This document shows positions 9,283 through 18,229 of a stretch of 64,000 nt of DNA, in pieces. Each line of letters begins with the position of its first letter. Positions within the stretch are counted from its first letter, which is position 1. Source of the DNA: an uncultured Litorivicinus sp. GTDB taxonomy: Bacteria > Pseudomonadota > Gammaproteobacteria > Pseudomonadales > Litorivicinaceae. The DNA is taken from assembly GCA_902558075.1 (NCBI GenBank), contig CACECO010000003.1, positions 84,597 through 148,596 of the forward strand. The letters are read 5' to 3'. A program made the position numbers and the translations under genes. The notes beneath the pieces are model-generated. The model did not search any database. It had not been told where the DNA came from and saw only the letters and a program-made list of their open reading frames with translations.

Positions 9283-10302
9283 ATGACAGCACGATTTTTT
9301 TTCGTCATCACATGTTTGCTCTCGTCGACAGTCAAGGCGCTCGAATATCGTATCGAGGTCGAGGAGCCTTCGTTATTTAACGTCGAAGAGGCAATCGCGA
9401 ATACCATTCACGGAGCCGCTGAGCGGTTGACAGGAATGCCTGAAGCACGAATGGTCAGTGTTGCACCTGATCTTTTCAGTTTGTCCGAGGCGTTAGTCAA
9501 CTCCTATGGCTATGATGGCGATACGTTGATCGTTGATATTGATGTTGATGGATTGAAAAGTCGACTTGAGACGGCGGGTATCGCACTGTGGGAGTCTGAG
9601 CGTCCTGAGTTCCTCATTTGGGCGACTGAAGAACGCGGCCTTGAGCGGTTGATGGTCGGTCAGGAATCCAATCTGATCATCGATCGACTGATGGCTGCAA
9701 GTGAGCGCTTTGATGTGCCGATGCAGCGTCCCCTGATGGATCTTGAAGATACGTTGTCTTTGTCTCCTGCGGAGATTTGGGGTGAGTTCGCTGGTGCAGT
9801 GACTAACGCCTCTGCGAGATATGGTATCGCGAATATTTTGGTGGTTGGAGATCGGCCAGGGCGGCAAATACTGAAATATTGGTTATTTGCACCCAATGGT
9901 GAGTATCGGGCTGGGGAGATCACCGGTGTTGACGCGGATGCACGAGCTTTTTCATTGATTGAAGTTGTTATGCAGTACGCCAGATCGATTTCGGAACCCG
10001 TGGAACCAGTGCAAGTGGCTGTGTTGGGGAAGCGTGAGTCACTCACATCCTTTACACCATTCGAAGATAATGTAGCAGGACAATGGACGGTGAGGATCGA
10101 ATATAATGATGTGATTAGTTTGATGAATCTGATTGATCATCTCGAAGCATCCGAAGGGGTGACGATAGCAGCCACAGAGATTCGGACCGCTGAGGCGTCA
10201 ATGGTATTGAATACAGGCTTGTCACTGGGTGCTACCGATGACTTGGTATCGTCTTTCGAGTCGATACAATTTATTTCGCCTTTGGTGTATTCGCTGAAGT
10301 GA
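9283..10302 (+). CDS. DUF2066 secreted protein
   Basis: This 339-residue protein has an N-terminal signal peptide (about residues 1-19, FFFVITCLLSSTVKA) followed by the DUF2066 domain (about 20-210), including the FLIWATEE strand near residue 107. The function is unknown. Family members lie directly upstream of hda in many gammaproteobacteria, as here. GAGG stands 4 bases before the ATG. The stop overlaps the hda GTG start by 4 bases. The AI-2E permease gene often found between these two is absent here; a separate AI-2E permease lies at 46645-47679. Confidence 0.82.
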   Translation: MTARFFFVITCLLSSTVKALEYRIEVEEPSLFNVEEAIANTIHGAAERLTGMPEARMVSVAPDLFSLSEALVNSYGYDGDTLIVDIDVDGLKSRLETAGIALWESERPEFLIWATEERGLERLMVGQESNLIIDRLMAASERFDVPMQRPLMDLEDTLSLSPAEIWGEFAGAVTNASARYGIANILVVGDRPGRQILKYWLFAPNGEYRAGEITGVDADARAFSLIEVVMQYARSISEPVEPVQVAVLGKRESLTSFTPFEDNVAGQWTVRIEYNDVISLMNLIDHLEASEGVTIAATEIRTAEASMVLNTGLSLGATDDLVSSFESIQFISPLVYSLK

Positions 10303-10994
10303 GTCAACAAAAACAGCCGATCCAAGAGATCTTGAAGCTCGAGAGACCAGCGGGATATTCGTTGGAATGCTGGGTAGAAACCAAGCAACATCAGATCATC
10401 ATATCCCATGTCGATGATTCGCTTCATGGGCGTTCTAATGAGCTTTGGATGTATGGTGCTCCAGGGGTCGGCAAAACGCATTTAGGCCTAGTGATCGCTG
10501 AGCGATTTCGGTTTGAATACTATGACTGTGGCGAAATCAATCCGGAAACTGTTCCTGAATTATTCGAGTATCTTGATGTGCAATGTGGGGTTATTCTCGA
10601 TCGTGTCGATCGGTGGTTGGATAACTCGGCTTCAGAATCAGCACTATTCTCTTGGTGGAAGCGAAAAGAGAATGGACTGGTTCTGGTTTCCGAGACCTCG
10701 CCACGAGCAGACGGGTTCATCACGTTACCTGATTTAGCGAGCCGCGCTCGTGCTGCAATGATATTGCCCTTAGATGGGTTGGGTGATGAGGGCATTCGAC
10801 ATCTTTTCCAGTGCCAACTTCAACGCCTGGGTATTGAGTTAGCGCCTGAAGTCATTCGGTTTTTAAGCCCAAGGCTTCCAAGGAATCCAGCCAAATTGAT
10901 GGATTTGCTTGCCGTGATGGATCAAGAGAGCTTGCGCGATCAGCGAAAAATCACCGTTCCCTGGCTGAAACAGCGACTTTTGCGCTTGTCATAA
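10299..10994 (+). CDS. hda: DnaA regulatory inactivator Hda (DnaA-like AAA+ protein)
   Basis: Hda works with the DNA-loaded sliding clamp to stimulate ATP hydrolysis on DnaA, limiting re-initiation of replication. The 231-residue product has a P-loop GAPGVGKT at 53-60, a Walker B-like VILDRVD near 102-108, and a C-terminal AAA+ lid with [13 protein letters not shown] near 189-201. An N-terminal [12 protein letters not shown] stretch may be the clamp-binding peptide region. The start is GTG at 10299, overlapping the upstream stop as GTGA. Length and lack of a C-terminal DNA-binding domain separate it from DnaA. Confidence 0.9.
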   Translation: MSQQKQPIQEILKLERPAGYSLECWVETKQHQIIISHVDDSLHGRSNELWMYGAPGVGKTHLGLVIAERFRFEYYDCGEINPETVPELFEYLDVQCGVILDRVDRWLDNSASESALFSWWKRKENGLVLVSETSPRADGFITLPDLASRARAAMILPLDGLGDEGIRHLFQCQLQRLGIELAPEVIRFLSPRLPRNPAKLMDLLAVMDQESLRDQRKITVPWLKQRLLRLS

Positions 10995-10996
10995 AA

Positions 10997-11016
10997 TACT
11001 GACATTATTTTCAGTA
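10997..11016 (+). promoter_or_regulatory. LexA (SOS) operator upstream of recA
   Basis: The sequence TACTGACATTATTTTCAGTA has the CTG-N10-CAG core of the LexA box, with complementary TA flanks on both sides. It begins two bases after the hda stop and ends 72 bases before recA, where a recA operator is expected. A LexA repressor gene is not in the window. Confidence 0.9.
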
Positions 11017-11088
11017 TTTCCTGCTGACAGAGCGCTCGAACATCGTTACTCTACACACATAGTTCACCTACACGAGAAGGGGATTTCA

Positions 11089-12132
11089 ATGGATGACAAT
11101 CGTCGTAAAGCGCTTGAAGCAGCCTTAAGTCAGATCGAACGACAGTTTGGTAAAGGTGCGGTAATGCGCATGGGGGACGCGCCTCGCGAATCGATTCCAG
11201 CGATTTCAACAGGATCGTTAGGTCTCGACATCGCACTAGGCATCGGCGGTCTTCCAAAAGGTCGAATTGTCGAAATCTATGGGCCCGAGTCTTCAGGTAA
11301 AACCACGCTGACATTACAAACGATCTCAGAGTGTCAAAAAGCGGGTGGCACAGCAGCATTTATTGATGCCGAACACGCGCTTGACCCGGTGTATGCCGGC
11401 AAATTAGGCATCAATGTTGATGATCTTCTCGTGTCTCAGCCCGATACGGGTGAGCAGGCGTTGGAAATTGCTGACATGCTCGTGCGCTCGGGTAGCGTTG
11501 ATATCTTAGTGGTTGACTCGGTTGCGGCTTTGACTCCGAGAGCTGAGATCGAAGGGGATATGGGTGATACGCACGTTGGCCTGCAGGCGCGACTCATGAG
11601 TCAGGCCCTTCGAAAAATCACAGGTAATATCAAACGTTCCAATTGTCTTGTGATCTTTATCAACCAGATTCGCATGAAGATTGGTGTAATGTTTGGTAAC
11701 CCTGAAACCACAACCGGTGGTAATGCGCTTAAATTTTACAGTTCGGTCCGTTTGGATATCCGACGCATCGGAAGCGTGAAGCAGGGCGACGAGGTCGTTG
11801 GTAACGAAACTCGTGTCAAAGTTGTGAAGAACAAAGTGTCGCCACCGTTCCGTCAAGCTGAGTTCCAGGTCATGTATGGACAAGGTATCTACCACATGGG
11901 AGAGGTGCTGGATCTCGGTGTGCAAGAAGGCTTGGTTGAAAAGTCTGGGGCCTGGTATTCCTATAGTGGTCAGCGAATTGGCCAAGGGAAAGCAAATGCG
12001 GCTCAGTTCCTTGATGAAAATAGCGTAATGGCAGATGAAATCGAAAAAATGCTCAGAGATCGGTTGCTTGCGTCTCCAGTTTCTGCTGAAGACACTGCAG
12101 AGGATGTCGTTGAGGCACCGCCTGAGGAGTAA
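11089..12132 (+). CDS. recA: Recombinase RecA
   Basis: RecA forms filaments on single-stranded DNA, drives strand exchange and triggers LexA self-cleavage. The 347-residue length is typical. Walker A is GPESSGKT at 65-72, with the Walker B VVDSVAAL and the L1/L2 DNA-binding loops ([16 protein letters not shown] and [17 protein letters not shown]) intact. AAGGGG lies 6 bases before the ATG. An SOS operator lies upstream. Unlike in most gammaproteobacteria, recX does not follow; it lies 16 kb downstream. Confidence 0.99.
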   Translation: MDDNRRKALEAALSQIERQFGKGAVMRMGDAPRESIPAISTGSLGLDIALGIGGLPKGRIVEIYGPESSGKTTLTLQTISECQKAGGTAAFIDAEHALDPVYAGKLGINVDDLLVSQPDTGEQALEIADMLVRSGSVDILVVDSVAALTPRAEIEGDMGDTHVGLQARLMSQALRKITGNIKRSNCLVIFINQIRMKIGVMFGNPETTTGGNALKFYSSVRLDIRRIGSVKQGDEVVGNETRVKVVKNKVSPPFRQAEFQVMYGQGIYHMGEVLDLGVQEGLVEKSGAWYSYSGQRIGQGKANAAQFLDENSVMADEIEKMLRDRLLASPVSAEDTAEDVVEAPPEE

Positions 12133-12156
12133 TCGTTCGACAGTGATATTTGCTGG

Positions 12157-12927
12157 GTGGGAGCGACTCTAATCGGAGATCCCTTTTTTTGGGGTCTTGC
12201 GTTTATGGGACTCATTATCGTTGGTGTTTCCAAAGGCGGTTTTGGCGGCGGGCTTGGGGTCGTCGGTGTGCCTTTCCTTGCGGCAGCGATCCCAGTGAAT
12301 CAAGCGGCAGCAATCATGTTGCCTTGCTTGATCATAATGGATCTCGCGGGCATATATGGCTGGCGGGGACAATGGTGTTGGGAGCAACTTAAACGACTAT
12401 TGCCGGCGGCGGGTGTTGGTGTTTGCTTCGGCGCACTCAGTTTTCATCTGCTATCAGACAACGCCCTTCGCATCATGATCGGTCTTATTGGTCTTGGATT
12501 TGGAATGCAATGGTGGGTTCAGCACCTGGGATTCACGCAATCAGTCGAGCAGCAGGTGCCTGGAGCTTGGCATACTCGCTGTTGGAGTATGATTGCTGGA
12601 TTTACCAGTTTTAGCGTGCATGCGGGTGGACCTCCGCTCCAGATTGCGTTGTTGCCTCAAAACCTTGATCCCAAGATGTATGCGGCTACTACAGTGGTTT
12701 TCTTTACTTTCGTTAATCTGGTCAAAGTATTTCCATACTACTGGTTAGACCAATTTACTGATGAGGTTTTATGGACCGCCCTAATCCTTGCCCCAGTTGG
12801 ACCCTTCGCAGTTCTGCTTGGGATACTCCTAAATCAAACTGTTTCAGTATTTTGGTTCTATCGCGTATGTTACTTCGGTTTAGTTATATCGAGCCTTCGA
12901 CTTCTCTTTATTGGTATGACCACTTAG
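12157..12927 (+). CDS. TauE/SafE-family anion exporter
   Basis: This 256-residue inner-membrane protein has about eight hydrophobic segments. The N-terminal GVSKGGFGGGLGVVGVPFLAA repeat region (about 22-42) is the first TauE/SafE signature, and HAGGPPLQIALLPQ near residues 152-165 is the second. Characterised relatives export sulfite, sulfoacetate or related anions, but the substrate here is unknown. The GTG at 12157 is the first usable start; ribosome-binding signals are weak. The gene lies between recA and the glycolate oxidase genes and may be its own unit. Confidence 0.88.
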   Translation: MGATLIGDPFFWGLAFMGLIIVGVSKGGFGGGLGVVGVPFLAAAIPVNQAAAIMLPCLIIMDLAGIYGWRGQWCWEQLKRLLPAAGVGVCFGALSFHLLSDNALRIMIGLIGLGFGMQWWVQHLGFTQSVEQQVPGAWHTRCWSMIAGFTSFSVHAGGPPLQIALLPQNLDPKMYAATTVVFFTFVNLVKVFPYYWLDQFTDEVLWTALILAPVGPFAVLLGILLNQTVSVFWFYRVCYFGLVISSLRLLFIGMTT

Positions 12928-13000
12928 TCGAATTGTGACGACTTGCCTGTGATATGATTTTCGTGCATTTTTCAAATTGTCGATCCACAAAGGTGATTTC

Positions 13001-14455
13001 ATGGAAACTGGGCAATTAGTCGCAGCACTGGCGGCTGGTGTTCAATCTGAGCGCGTTTTATTTCGAGAGCAGGATACTGCGCCGTATGAGTGTGACGGGC
13101 TAACGATGTATAAGGCGAAGCCTAAGGTGGTGGTGCTCCCCGAGACTCGAGATGAAGTGTGTCATACCCTCAAAACTTGCAAATCATTAGGTGTACCTGT
13201 GGTTGCACGAGGCGCTGGAACCGGTTTATCTGGAGGCGCTTTACCGCACGCGGATGGAGTTTTATTGGTGATGTCCAAGTTCAGCAAGATACTAGAAATT
13301 GATGAAGACGCACGGATTGCCCGCGTAGAACCAGGGGTCCGAAATCTCGCAATCTCAGAGGCTGTGAGTCACCTCGATCTCTACTATGCACCCGACCCCT
13401 CGTCACAAATTGCTTGTTCGATCGGTGGGAACATCGCTGAAAATTCGGGTGGCGTTCATTGTCTCAAATACGGATTAACCGTTCATAACGTATTATCAGT
13501 GACCATTGCGCTTGATGATGGTTCCATACTAACTGTTGGTTCAGATGCGCTCGATTCGCCAGGATATGATTTGCTGGCATTGACCATCGGAAGCGAGGGT
13601 CTATTGGCAGTTGTTTTAGAAATTACCGTTCGTTTACTTCCGAAGCCCGAAGAAATGCGAGTTGTAATGGCCGCGTTTGATGACGTGACCAAGGCCGGGG
13701 ACTCCGTCGGAAATATCATTGCAGCTGGAATCATTCCGGCCGGGCTTGAGATGATGGACGGTCCTGCGGTCGCTGCTGTCGAGGATTTCGTGAAGGCTGG
13801 CTATCCACTCGACGCTGAAGCATTGCTACTGTGTGAAGTCGATGGGACCACAGCAGAAGTTACAGATGAGCTGGCGCGGGTTGAGGCTATCTTGGAGGAA
13901 TCAGGCGCGACCATGCTTCGCGTCGCGACCAATGAGGAAGAGCGACTGTTATTCTGGAAGGGCCGCAAGAGTGCGTTCCCAGCTGTCGGCCGAATTTCAC
14001 CAGACTACTATTGCATGGATGGAACGATTCCACGGAAACATCTGTCGCTTGTATTGAGACGGATGCGTGAAATGTCAAAGCGTCACGGATTGCGTTGTGC
14101 CAATGTGTTCCATGCGGGTGATGGAAACCTGCATCCGTTAATCCTCTTCGACGCAAACAACCCGACTGAACTGAAGCGTGCCGAAGATTTCGGAGCTGAG
14201 ATCCTTGAGCTGTGTGTTGAGGTCGGTGGTACGATCACAGGTGAGCACGGTGTTGGAGTTGAAAAGATTAATGAGATGTGTGTTCAGTTCTCCTCAGATG
14301 AACTCACCCAGTTCCACGCCATGAAAGCTGCGTTTGATCCAACGGGAATTTTAAACCCCGGGAAAGCAGTGCCAACGCTCAATCGCTGCGCGGAGTTTGG
14401 AAAAATGCATATTCACCATGGGCAAATGCCTCATCCCGAGCTGGAACGATTTTAA
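13001..14455 (+). CDS. glcD: Glycolate oxidase, FAD-linked subunit GlcD
   Basis: GlcD is the flavin subunit of membrane-associated glycolate dehydrogenase, oxidising glycolate to glyoxylate and passing electrons to quinone through GlcF. The product of about 484 residues has a PCMH FAD-binding domain (about 45-225, with ARGAGTGLSGGALP) and a C-terminal FAD-oxidase domain with NVFHAGDGNLHPLI and TGEHGVGVEK. The frame extends to 12977, but AAGGTG at 12990-12995 supports the ATG at 13001. Its TAA overlaps the glcE ATG, starting a tight glcDEF operon. No GlcC regulator is adjacent. Confidence 0.95.
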   Translation: METGQLVAALAAGVQSERVLFREQDTAPYECDGLTMYKAKPKVVVLPETRDEVCHTLKTCKSLGVPVVARGAGTGLSGGALPHADGVLLVMSKFSKILEIDEDARIARVEPGVRNLAISEAVSHLDLYYAPDPSSQIACSIGGNIAENSGGVHCLKYGLTVHNVLSVTIALDDGSILTVGSDALDSPGYDLLALTIGSEGLLAVVLEITVRLLPKPEEMRVVMAAFDDVTKAGDSVGNIIAAGIIPAGLEMMDGPAVAAVEDFVKAGYPLDAEALLLCEVDGTTAEVTDELARVEAILEESGATMLRVATNEEERLLFWKGRKSAFPAVGRISPDYYCMDGTIPRKHLSLVLRRMREMSKRHGLRCANVFHAGDGNLHPLILFDANNPTELKRAEDFGAEILELCVEVGGTITGEHGVGVEKINEMCVQFSSDELTQFHAMKAAFDPTGILNPGKAVPTLNRCAEFGKMHIHHGQMPHPELERF

Positions 14456-15519
14456 TGCCCCTAGTCGAGACAATATGCGAGCGCCTGGCAGCGCGAGATC
14501 CAGTCTCTGTTGTTGGTGGTAATACCAAGTCATTCTTGGCCGGTCGTTTAACGGACGAGCCTGTGTCGATGAGAGACCACGCAGGCATCATCAATTATGA
14601 GCCAACGGAGCTTGTATTAACCGCGAAGAGTGGAACAACACTCCACGAGATTGAGTCGTGTTTACGTGATGCGCGTCAAATGCTTCCGTTTGAACCGCCT
14701 CGTCTCGGGGAGTCATCGACAATTGGTGGCGTGATGGCTTCTGGGCTATCTGGGCCGCGACGGATGCATCTCGGTAGTGCACGTGATTGTGTGTTGGGTG
14801 TTCGTTTGATTAACGGTCTCGGCCAACATATCAAGTTTGGCGGAGAGGTGATGAAAAACGTTGCTGGATATGACTTGTCACGTTTGTCTGTTGGCGCGTT
14901 TGGAACTCTAGGAGTTTTGACAGAGATTTCTGTTAAAGTTCTACCGATCCCTGAGAAGGAGCAAACCCAAAAGCTGGAGTGCTCGCAGGCAAAAGCACTT
15001 GAGACGCTAATTTGGATTGGACGTCGACCCTATCCAGTTTCGGCTGCATCTTGGATCAATCAGTCGCTCTACATTCGATTATCAGGTACAGCAAGTGGCG
15101 TTGAATCAGCTGCTGCGGCAATTGGGGGTGAGGTACTCAACGAGGCTGATCAGTTTTGGTCTGAACTTCGTGATATGACTACCCAAGAATTTAGATGTCC
15201 TGATCTCTGGCTCTGGCGGATCTCAGTTGCTCCGACCACACCAACTGACGCCCTCAATGCATTTTGTTTTGATTGGGCAGGTGGACAACGTTGGATTACA
15301 GCGCCACCAGACGATTTTTCGCCATTTGAACTTGCTTCACGCCTCGGCGGACATGCGATTTGTTTTGACCGCCAGCGAGGCGTTGGAACGGGTATGCAAC
15401 CGCTTGAATCTGGAATCTTGCGACTGAATCGACGCGTCAAAGAAGCGATGGATCCCCACGGTCTGATCAACCGAGGGCGCTTATTGGAGGAGGCTACACA
15501 TGCAAACGAATCTTGTTGA
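14455..15519 (+). CDS. glcE: Glycolate oxidase, FAD-binding subunit GlcE
   Basis: GlcE is the second flavoprotein subunit of glycolate oxidase. The 354-residue length equals the family norm, with an N-terminal FAD-binding PCMH domain (about residues 1-170). It carries the pyrophosphate-binding SVVGGNTKSFL (18-28), the GESSTIGGVMASGLSGPRR stretch, and GGEVMKNVAGYDLSRL typical of GlcE. It lacks the large substrate domain of GlcD. The start overlaps the glcD stop by one base, and the 3' end overlaps glcF by 20 bases. Confidence 0.94.
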   Translation: MPLVETICERLAARDPVSVVGGNTKSFLAGRLTDEPVSMRDHAGIINYEPTELVLTAKSGTTLHEIESCLRDARQMLPFEPPRLGESSTIGGVMASGLSGPRRMHLGSARDCVLGVRLINGLGQHIKFGGEVMKNVAGYDLSRLSVGAFGTLGVLTEISVKVLPIPEKEQTQKLECSQAKALETLIWIGRRPYPVSAASWINQSLYIRLSGTASGVESAAAAIGGEVLNEADQFWSELRDMTTQEFRCPDLWLWRISVAPTTPTDALNAFCFDWAGGQRWITAPPDDFSPFELASRLGGHAICFDRQRGVGTGMQPLESGILRLNRRVKEAMDPHGLINRGRLLEEATHANESC

Positions 15520-16714
15520 GCGGTTTGCCAATACTGACCATGGCCGCGAAGCTGAAGCCATCCTCAGGAAATGTGTCCATTGCGGATTCTGTACAGCGAC
15601 TTGTCCAACTTATCAGTTGCTTGGCGACGAACTGGATGGGCCTCGGGGACGAATCTATCAAATCAAAGAAATTCTTGAGGGCTCGACTCCAACTACCTCG
15701 ACTCAACGACATTTGGATCGATGCCTCACGTGCCGATCCTGCGAGACAACATGCCCGTCAGGGGTTGATTATGGTCGTCTCGCCGATATTGGTCGCAAAA
15801 TTGTTGAGGACGAAGTTGGCCGGTCCGTGACCGAGAAATTCATTCGAAAAGCATTGATCTTTGTCATCCCAAATCGGCCACTCTTTGGAATCTTGATGCG
15901 CTTTGGCCAATTGTTCCGTCCGCTGATGCCGAGTGCGATCCGTCGCAAGATTCCGCAACGTACCTCGTCAAGCAGTTGGCCGCAGTCGACGCATACTCGC
16001 AAAATGCTGGTGCTCGAAGCCTGCGCACAACCCTCGGCCACTCCAAATGTCAATGCATCCGCTGCTCGCGTGCTCGATCGTCTGGGTATTCAGTTGATCG
16101 CTGCAAAAGAGGCTGGTTGTTGTGGTGCTGTGGCCCATCACTTAAGTGATCATAACCGGAGTAATGATGCCTTGAAGCGGAATATTGACGCATGGTGGCC
16201 TTTGATTGAGCAAGGTGCTGAAGCGATTGTGATTACTGCATCGGGATGTGGCGTCATGGTCAAGGAGTATGGCCATTTGTTAGCCGAGGACTCGCAGTAT
16301 GCTAAAAGAGCACAACGCGTTGCCGAGCTGGCCAAAGATCTTTCTGAGGTCTTGGCTGATGAGGATTTAGGTGGACTGAGAGTTCGGGAAGCGAGCACTC
16401 TAGTATTTCATTCGCCATGCACATTACAACATGGGCAAAAGCTCAATGGTTTGACCGAGGGAGTGTTGAGAGAGCTTGGCTTTGATTTGAAACCAGTGGC
16501 TGATTCGCATCTGTGTTGCGGTTCAGCGGGAACGTATTCGATTCTGCAACCCGATCTCAGTAGGCGACTTTTAAAAAATAAAGTCGAAGCACTCGAGGCG
16601 ACAGGAGCGCCGACAATCGCAACTGCAAACATTGGTTGTCAACTCCATCTGTCGACCGGAGCAAATACTCCGGTCAAACATTGGATTGAGTTAGTCGACG
16701 AAGTTACCGGATGA
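15500..16714 (+). CDS. glcF: Glycolate oxidase, iron-sulfur subunit GlcF
   Basis: GlcF relays electrons from the GlcDE flavins to the membrane quinone pool. The 404 residues contain two ferredoxin-type 4Fe-4S motifs, CVHCGFCTATCP (25-36) and CLTCRSCETTCP (near 75-86). Two cysteine-rich CCG domains follow, with CCG at EAGCCGAVAHH (about 197-207) and HLCCGSAGTY (about 339-348). GGAGGAG precedes the ATG. Its end overlaps the convergent quinone reductase gene by 11 bases. Confidence 0.95.
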   Translation: MQTNLVERFANTDHGREAEAILRKCVHCGFCTATCPTYQLLGDELDGPRGRIYQIKEILEGSTPTTSTQRHLDRCLTCRSCETTCPSGVDYGRLADIGRKIVEDEVGRSVTEKFIRKALIFVIPNRPLFGILMRFGQLFRPLMPSAIRRKIPQRTSSSSWPQSTHTRKMLVLEACAQPSATPNVNASAARVLDRLGIQLIAAKEAGCCGAVAHHLSDHNRSNDALKRNIDAWWPLIEQGAEAIVITASGCGVMVKEYGHLLAEDSQYAKRAQRVAELAKDLSEVLADEDLGGLRVREASTLVFHSPCTLQHGQKLNGLTEGVLRELGFDLKPVADSHLCCGSAGTYSILQPDLSRRLLKNKVEALEATGAPTIATANIGCQLHLSTGANTPVKHWIELVDEVTG

Positions 16715-17720
16715 GAACAACTTTGCCGATTGCTCCACCTGATTCAAGATAGGCATGCGCGTCGGCAACGTCTTCAAATTGGAACTGTTGTTGATCAATC
16801 AATGGCCGTAACTCACCGTCTTCAGCCATCTTACAGAGTGTGTCAAGGCGCGGCTTGATGGTGTGGCGGTTTATCGGATTTGCGACTTGGCCGACCAAGA
16901 AAACGACGTGGAGCGTTAAACTCTTCGCGTGCATAGGGCCTAAATTATGTGTTGATCGTGCAGCGATGTTGACGACAATACCCCCAAAACGCGCCGCTTC
17001 AAAACTGGCATCCAAATTATCACCGCCGACTGTATCGAAGACGATGTCGTAGCCTTTACCGTCAGCGTGTTGATTGACGTAATCCTCGACTGAAAGACCA
17101 CCGTAGAGAATCGTTTCAGAAGCTCCGAGTTCGCGAGCGTAACCCGCTTTTTGTTCGTTACTGACTGTGGTATGTGCTATTCCACCCAAATGTTTAGCAA
17201 TCTGAATCCCAACGTGACCCACGCCACCGCCACCAGCGTGAATAAGGATTTTATCCTCAGCCTTTACTTGCGCTCGATCAGCGAGAGCAAACCAAGCCGT
17301 TAGTGAAACAAGCGGCAAGGCAGCTGCCTCAATGAATGACAAATTCCTTGGTTTTTTGCTAACCAACCGCGCATCGGTCAGCATTTGTTCAGCTAAGGCA
17401 CCTGATGGCAGACCATGGAAACCACCTGCACAACCCCAGACCTCATCTCCGACTTGGAGGTGGTCGACGCCTGAGCCGACTGCCGTCACGATTCCCGAGA
17501 CGTCGCTGTGTAAGATCGCCGGGAAAGGCGGTGTGGCTGGAGGAACTACGCCCGATCGAATTTTTAAATCAATGGGGTTAACGCTTGATGCTTTTACATC
17601 AATCACAACTTGCCCTTCATCTGCTGTGGGTTCAGGCATTTCGTGCAAAGAAAACACTTCTGGACCACCGAAGCCCGAAATAGTCATCACTTTCATTGGT
17701 TTTTCATCCAGTTTTGTCAT
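16704..17720 (-). CDS. Zinc-independent alcohol dehydrogenase/quinone oxidoreductase (MDR superfamily)
   Basis: This medium-chain reductase of about 338 residues resembles NADPH:quinone oxidoreductases. The N-terminal GroES-like domain has SSVNPIDLKIRSG and the C-terminal Rossmann domain has HAGGGGVGHVGIQIAKHLGG (about residues 146-165). The structural and catalytic cysteines of zinc-dependent alcohol dehydrogenases are not seen. Starts are ambiguous: TTG 17726, ATG 17720 or ATG 17696. The last (MKVMTISGFGG) matches the usual family N-terminus and has GGAT nine bases upstream. The physiological substrate is unknown. It is convergent with glcF and divergent from the L,D-transpeptidase gene. 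Confidence 0.85.
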   Translation of the reverse strand: MTKLDEKPMKVMTISGFGGPEVFSLHEMPEPTADEGQVVIDVKASSVNPIDLKIRSGVVPPATPPFPAILHSDVSGIVTAVGSGVDHLQVGDEVWGCAGGFHGLPSGALAEQMLTDARLVSKKPRNLSFIEAAALPLVSLTAWFALADRAQVKAEDKILIHAGGGGVGHVGIQIAKHLGGIAHTTVSNEQKAGYARELGASETILYGGLSVEDYVNQHADGKGYDIVFDTVGGDNLDASFEAARFGGIVVNIAARSTHNLGPMHAKSLTLHVVFLVGQVANPINRHTIKPRLDTLCKMAEDGELRPLIDQQQFQFEDVADAHAYLESGGAIGKVVLIR

Positions 17721-17742
17721 CGCCAAGTGCTAGACTTGGACT

Positions 17743-18228
17743 ATGGCAATCGAATCGATCGAGATCAATCTCAAAACGCAAATTTGTCGAGTTTTTGTGA
17801 CCGACAGTGTGCGTGATTATGTATGTTCGACCGCGCTAAACGGGGCAGGTGAACAGGAAGGTTCTGGATGCACCCCACGCGGTTGTCACCGTATACGAGC
17901 GATCGTTGGACTTGGTGAGCCTGAAAACGCAGTCTTTGTCGCCAGGCGTCCGACAGGCGAGGTCTGGACCGAAGAACTACATGATGCATATCCTAATCGT
18001 GATTGGATTTTGGGCCGTATTTTGTGGCTCTGCGGAAATGAGCCGGGTGTCAATCGAGGTGGTCGAGTCGATAGTCAACGGCGTCTTATTTACATCCACG
18101 GTACGCCGCCATCAGAGCCGATGGGTGTGCCAATGTCGCATGGATGCGTGCGGATGCGTCTTCAAGATATTTGTGAACTGGCGGATCATGTGTCGCCAGG
18201 AACCCTAGTTTCAATTGTGGAAACCTGA
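17743..18228 (+). CDS. L,D-transpeptidase (YkuD) domain protein without signal peptide
   Basis: The YkuD catalytic block is complete: HGT at 119-121 and SHGCVR at 132-137, with Cys135 as the nucleophile. These enzymes usually crosslink peptidoglycan or attach lipoprotein in the periplasm. The 161-residue chain begins MAIESIEINLKTQ and has no hydrophobic N-terminus, so export is not obvious. Either it acts in the cytoplasm on recycled muropeptides or related peptides, or it is exported in another way. It is followed by the mscS-like gene after one base and is probably cotranscribed with it. Confidence 0.88.
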   Translation: MAIESIEINLKTQICRVFVTDSVRDYVCSTALNGAGEQEGSGCTPRGCHRIRAIVGLGEPENAVFVARRPTGEVWTEELHDAYPNRDWILGRILWLCGNEPGVNRGGRVDSQRRLIYIHGTPPSEPMGVPMSHGCVRMRLQDICELADHVSPGTLVSIVET

Positions 18229-18229
18229 C

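Noticed and set aside
9207..9407. Upstream extension of purM by 67 codons
   Set aside because: The extension overlaps the divergent DUF2066 gene and has no similarity to PurM; the family N-terminus begins at 9206.
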